64,000 nucleotides of DNA from Pseudomonas sp. Marseille-Q3773. Lineage in GTDB: Bacteria > Pseudomonadota > Gammaproteobacteria > Pseudomonadales > Pseudomonadaceae. The stretch spans positions 2,604,001 to 2,668,000 of the forward strand of contig NZ_OU745390.1 in assembly GCF_916618955.1 (NCBI RefSeq), read 5' to 3'. Positions 62,951 to 64,000 of the stretch are shown here, in pieces. The notes under the pieces were generated by a model. It worked only from the letters and a program-made list of their open reading frames with translations, was not told the origin of the DNA and made no database searches. Numbering within the stretch: position 1 is the first letter of the stretch; every line of letters begins with the position of its first letter. Position numbers and translations under genes: made by a program.

Positions 62951-64000
62951 TCAGGCGTCGACCATGGCCATGGCCTCCTCCACATCCACGGCCACCAGCC
63001 GTGAACAGCCCGGTTCATGCATGGTCACCCCCATCAACTGGTCGGCCATTTCCATCGCGATCTTGTTGTGGGTGATATAGATGAACTGCACGCTTTCACT
63101 CATTTCCTTGACCAGGCGGGCATAGCGCCCGACGTTGGCGTCGTCCAGCGGTGCATCGACCTCGTCGAGCATGCAGAACGGTGCGGGGTTCAACTTGAAG
63201 ATGGCGAACACCAGCGCCAATGCGGTCAGTGCCTTCTCGCCGCCGGACAGCAGATGGATGGTGCTGTTCTTCTTGCCCGGTGGTCGCGCCATGATCGTTA
63301 CCCCTGTATCGAGTAGATCTTCGCCCGTCAGTTCCAGATAAGCGCTGCCACCACCGAAAACTTTTGGGAAAAGTGCCTGCAGTCCGGCATTTATCTGATC
63401 AAAGGTATCCTTGAAACGGTTGCGGGTTTCCTTGTCGATCTTGCGGATGACGTTTTCCAGGGTCTCCAGCGCTTCGACCAGGTCTGCGTCCTGAGCGTCC
63501 AGGTAACGCTTGCGCTCGGACTGCTGTTCATACTCCTCGATGGCCGCCAGGTTGATCGCCCCCAGGCGCTGGACCCGCGCGTCGAGCTGCTCCAGCTCCT
63601 GCTCGGTGCCCTGCTCGGTGGCGTCGGACTCGAGGCTGGCGAGCACGCCCTGCAGGTCGTAGCCATCGGCCAGCAACTGTTCCTGCAGGGTCTTGCGCCG
63701 CACGTCCAGGCCCTGGCATTCCAGGCGCAACTGCTCCAGCTGGCCGCGCAGCAGCTGGGCTTGCTGCTCGGCCTGGGTGCGACGCTTCTCGGCATCGCGC
63801 AACTCACGGTCCGCCTCGTCCATGTGCAGGCGGGCCAGGCGCATTTCTTCGTCGACGCTCATGCGCTGCTCCAGCAGCGCTTCGAGCTTCAGGCGCAATT
63901 CCTCCAGGGGCGCCGCGCCCTCCTCCAGGTTCAGGCTCAGTTGCTCCTGGCGCTCGGTCAGGCGTGCGGCCTGCTGCTCCAGGCGCTCCAGGGCCTGCCG
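62951..64000 (-). CDS. smc: SMC chromosome-partition protein (5' part outside window)
   Basis: The frame is open to the right edge, so only the last ~350 residues are visible: the end of the second coiled coil (rich in Glu, Gln, Arg, Leu), then the C-terminal head with the ABC signature [15 protein letters not shown] and Walker [20 protein letters not shown] condenses and segregates DNA. Followed on the same strand by zipA and ligA. Confidence 0.97.
   Translation of the reverse strand, partial: RQALERLEQQAARLTERQEQLSLNLEEGAAPLEELRLKLEALLEQRMSVDEEMRLARLHMDEADRELRDAEKRRTQAEQQAQLLRGQLEQLRLECQGLDVRRKTLQEQLLADGYDLQGVLASLESDATEQGTEQELEQLDARVQRLGAINLAAIEEYEQQSERKRYLDAQDADLVEALETLENVIRKIDKETRNRFKDTFDQINAGLQALFPKVFGGGSAYLELTGEDLLDTGVTIMARPPGKKNSTIHLLSGGEKALTALALVFAIFKLNPAPFCMLDEVDAPLDDANVGRYARLVKEMSESVQFIYITHNKIAMEMADQLMGVTMHEPGCSRLVAVDVEEAMAMVDA

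Overview
The window is chromosomal DNA from a fluorescent Pseudomonas, most likely of the P. putida group. The evidence is a pyoverdine siderophore locus (pvdP, pvdM, pvdN, pvdH, pvdL, pvdS), followed by two tandem cbb3 oxidase operons, ccoGHIS, hemN, anr, apt, recR, ybaB, dnaX, ligA, zipA and smc, together with Pseudomonas-type REP hairpins in many intergenic gaps. Codon use is GC-rich throughout, with one sharp exception at about 14.27-19.28 kb.

Layout. 1-7.4 kb: pyoverdine maturation and precursor genes (pvdP, pvdMN, an HSL-type esterase, an SCP2-JmjC fusion, pvdH). 7.5-9.5 kb: an OmpR-type two-component system. 9.6-13.7 kb: a MobA/MocA-like nucleotidyltransferase and a dsbD-tlpA-dsbG-like periplasmic thiol-redox operon. 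13.9-19.3 kb: an AT-rich island with a complete six-gene operon of microcin B17 type (mcbABCDEF-like), flanked by partial copies of the ends of pvdL and dsbG. 19.5-34.5 kb: pvdL (a 4317-residue NRPS), pvdS and a hydroxyornithine-acylase-like gene. 34.5-37.2 kb: small housekeeping genes. 37.3-49.95 kb: ccoNOQP-1, ccoNOQP-2, ccoGHIS and a SafE-type protein. 50-54.2 kb: hemN, anr, apt, recR, ybaB. 54.2-64 kb: dnaX, an orphan solute-binding protein, a DUF2938/MerR pair, a lipoprotein, the 4.5S SRP RNA, ligA, zipA and the 3' part of smc.

Regulation visible in the sequence. Iron: a Fur-like box overlaps the pvdS promoter, and seven TAAAT/TAATT-N16-CGT iron-starvation boxes stand before pvdP, pvdM, the esterase, the SCP2-JmjC gene, pvdH, pvdL and the acylase gene, so these form one PvdS regulon. 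Oxygen: Anr boxes stand before ccoN-1 and hemN but not before ccoN-2. The OmpR-type regulator and the dsbD operon each carry GG-purine-TTA direct repeats 11 bp apart, which suggests the two-component system controls both.

The most interesting region is the azole-peptide island: a 68-residue Gly-rich precursor with eight isolated Ser/Cys residues, cyclodehydratase/dehydrogenase/YcaO genes, a dedicated ABC exporter, no mcbG-type immunity gene, and duplicated chromosomal ends that record how it was inserted.
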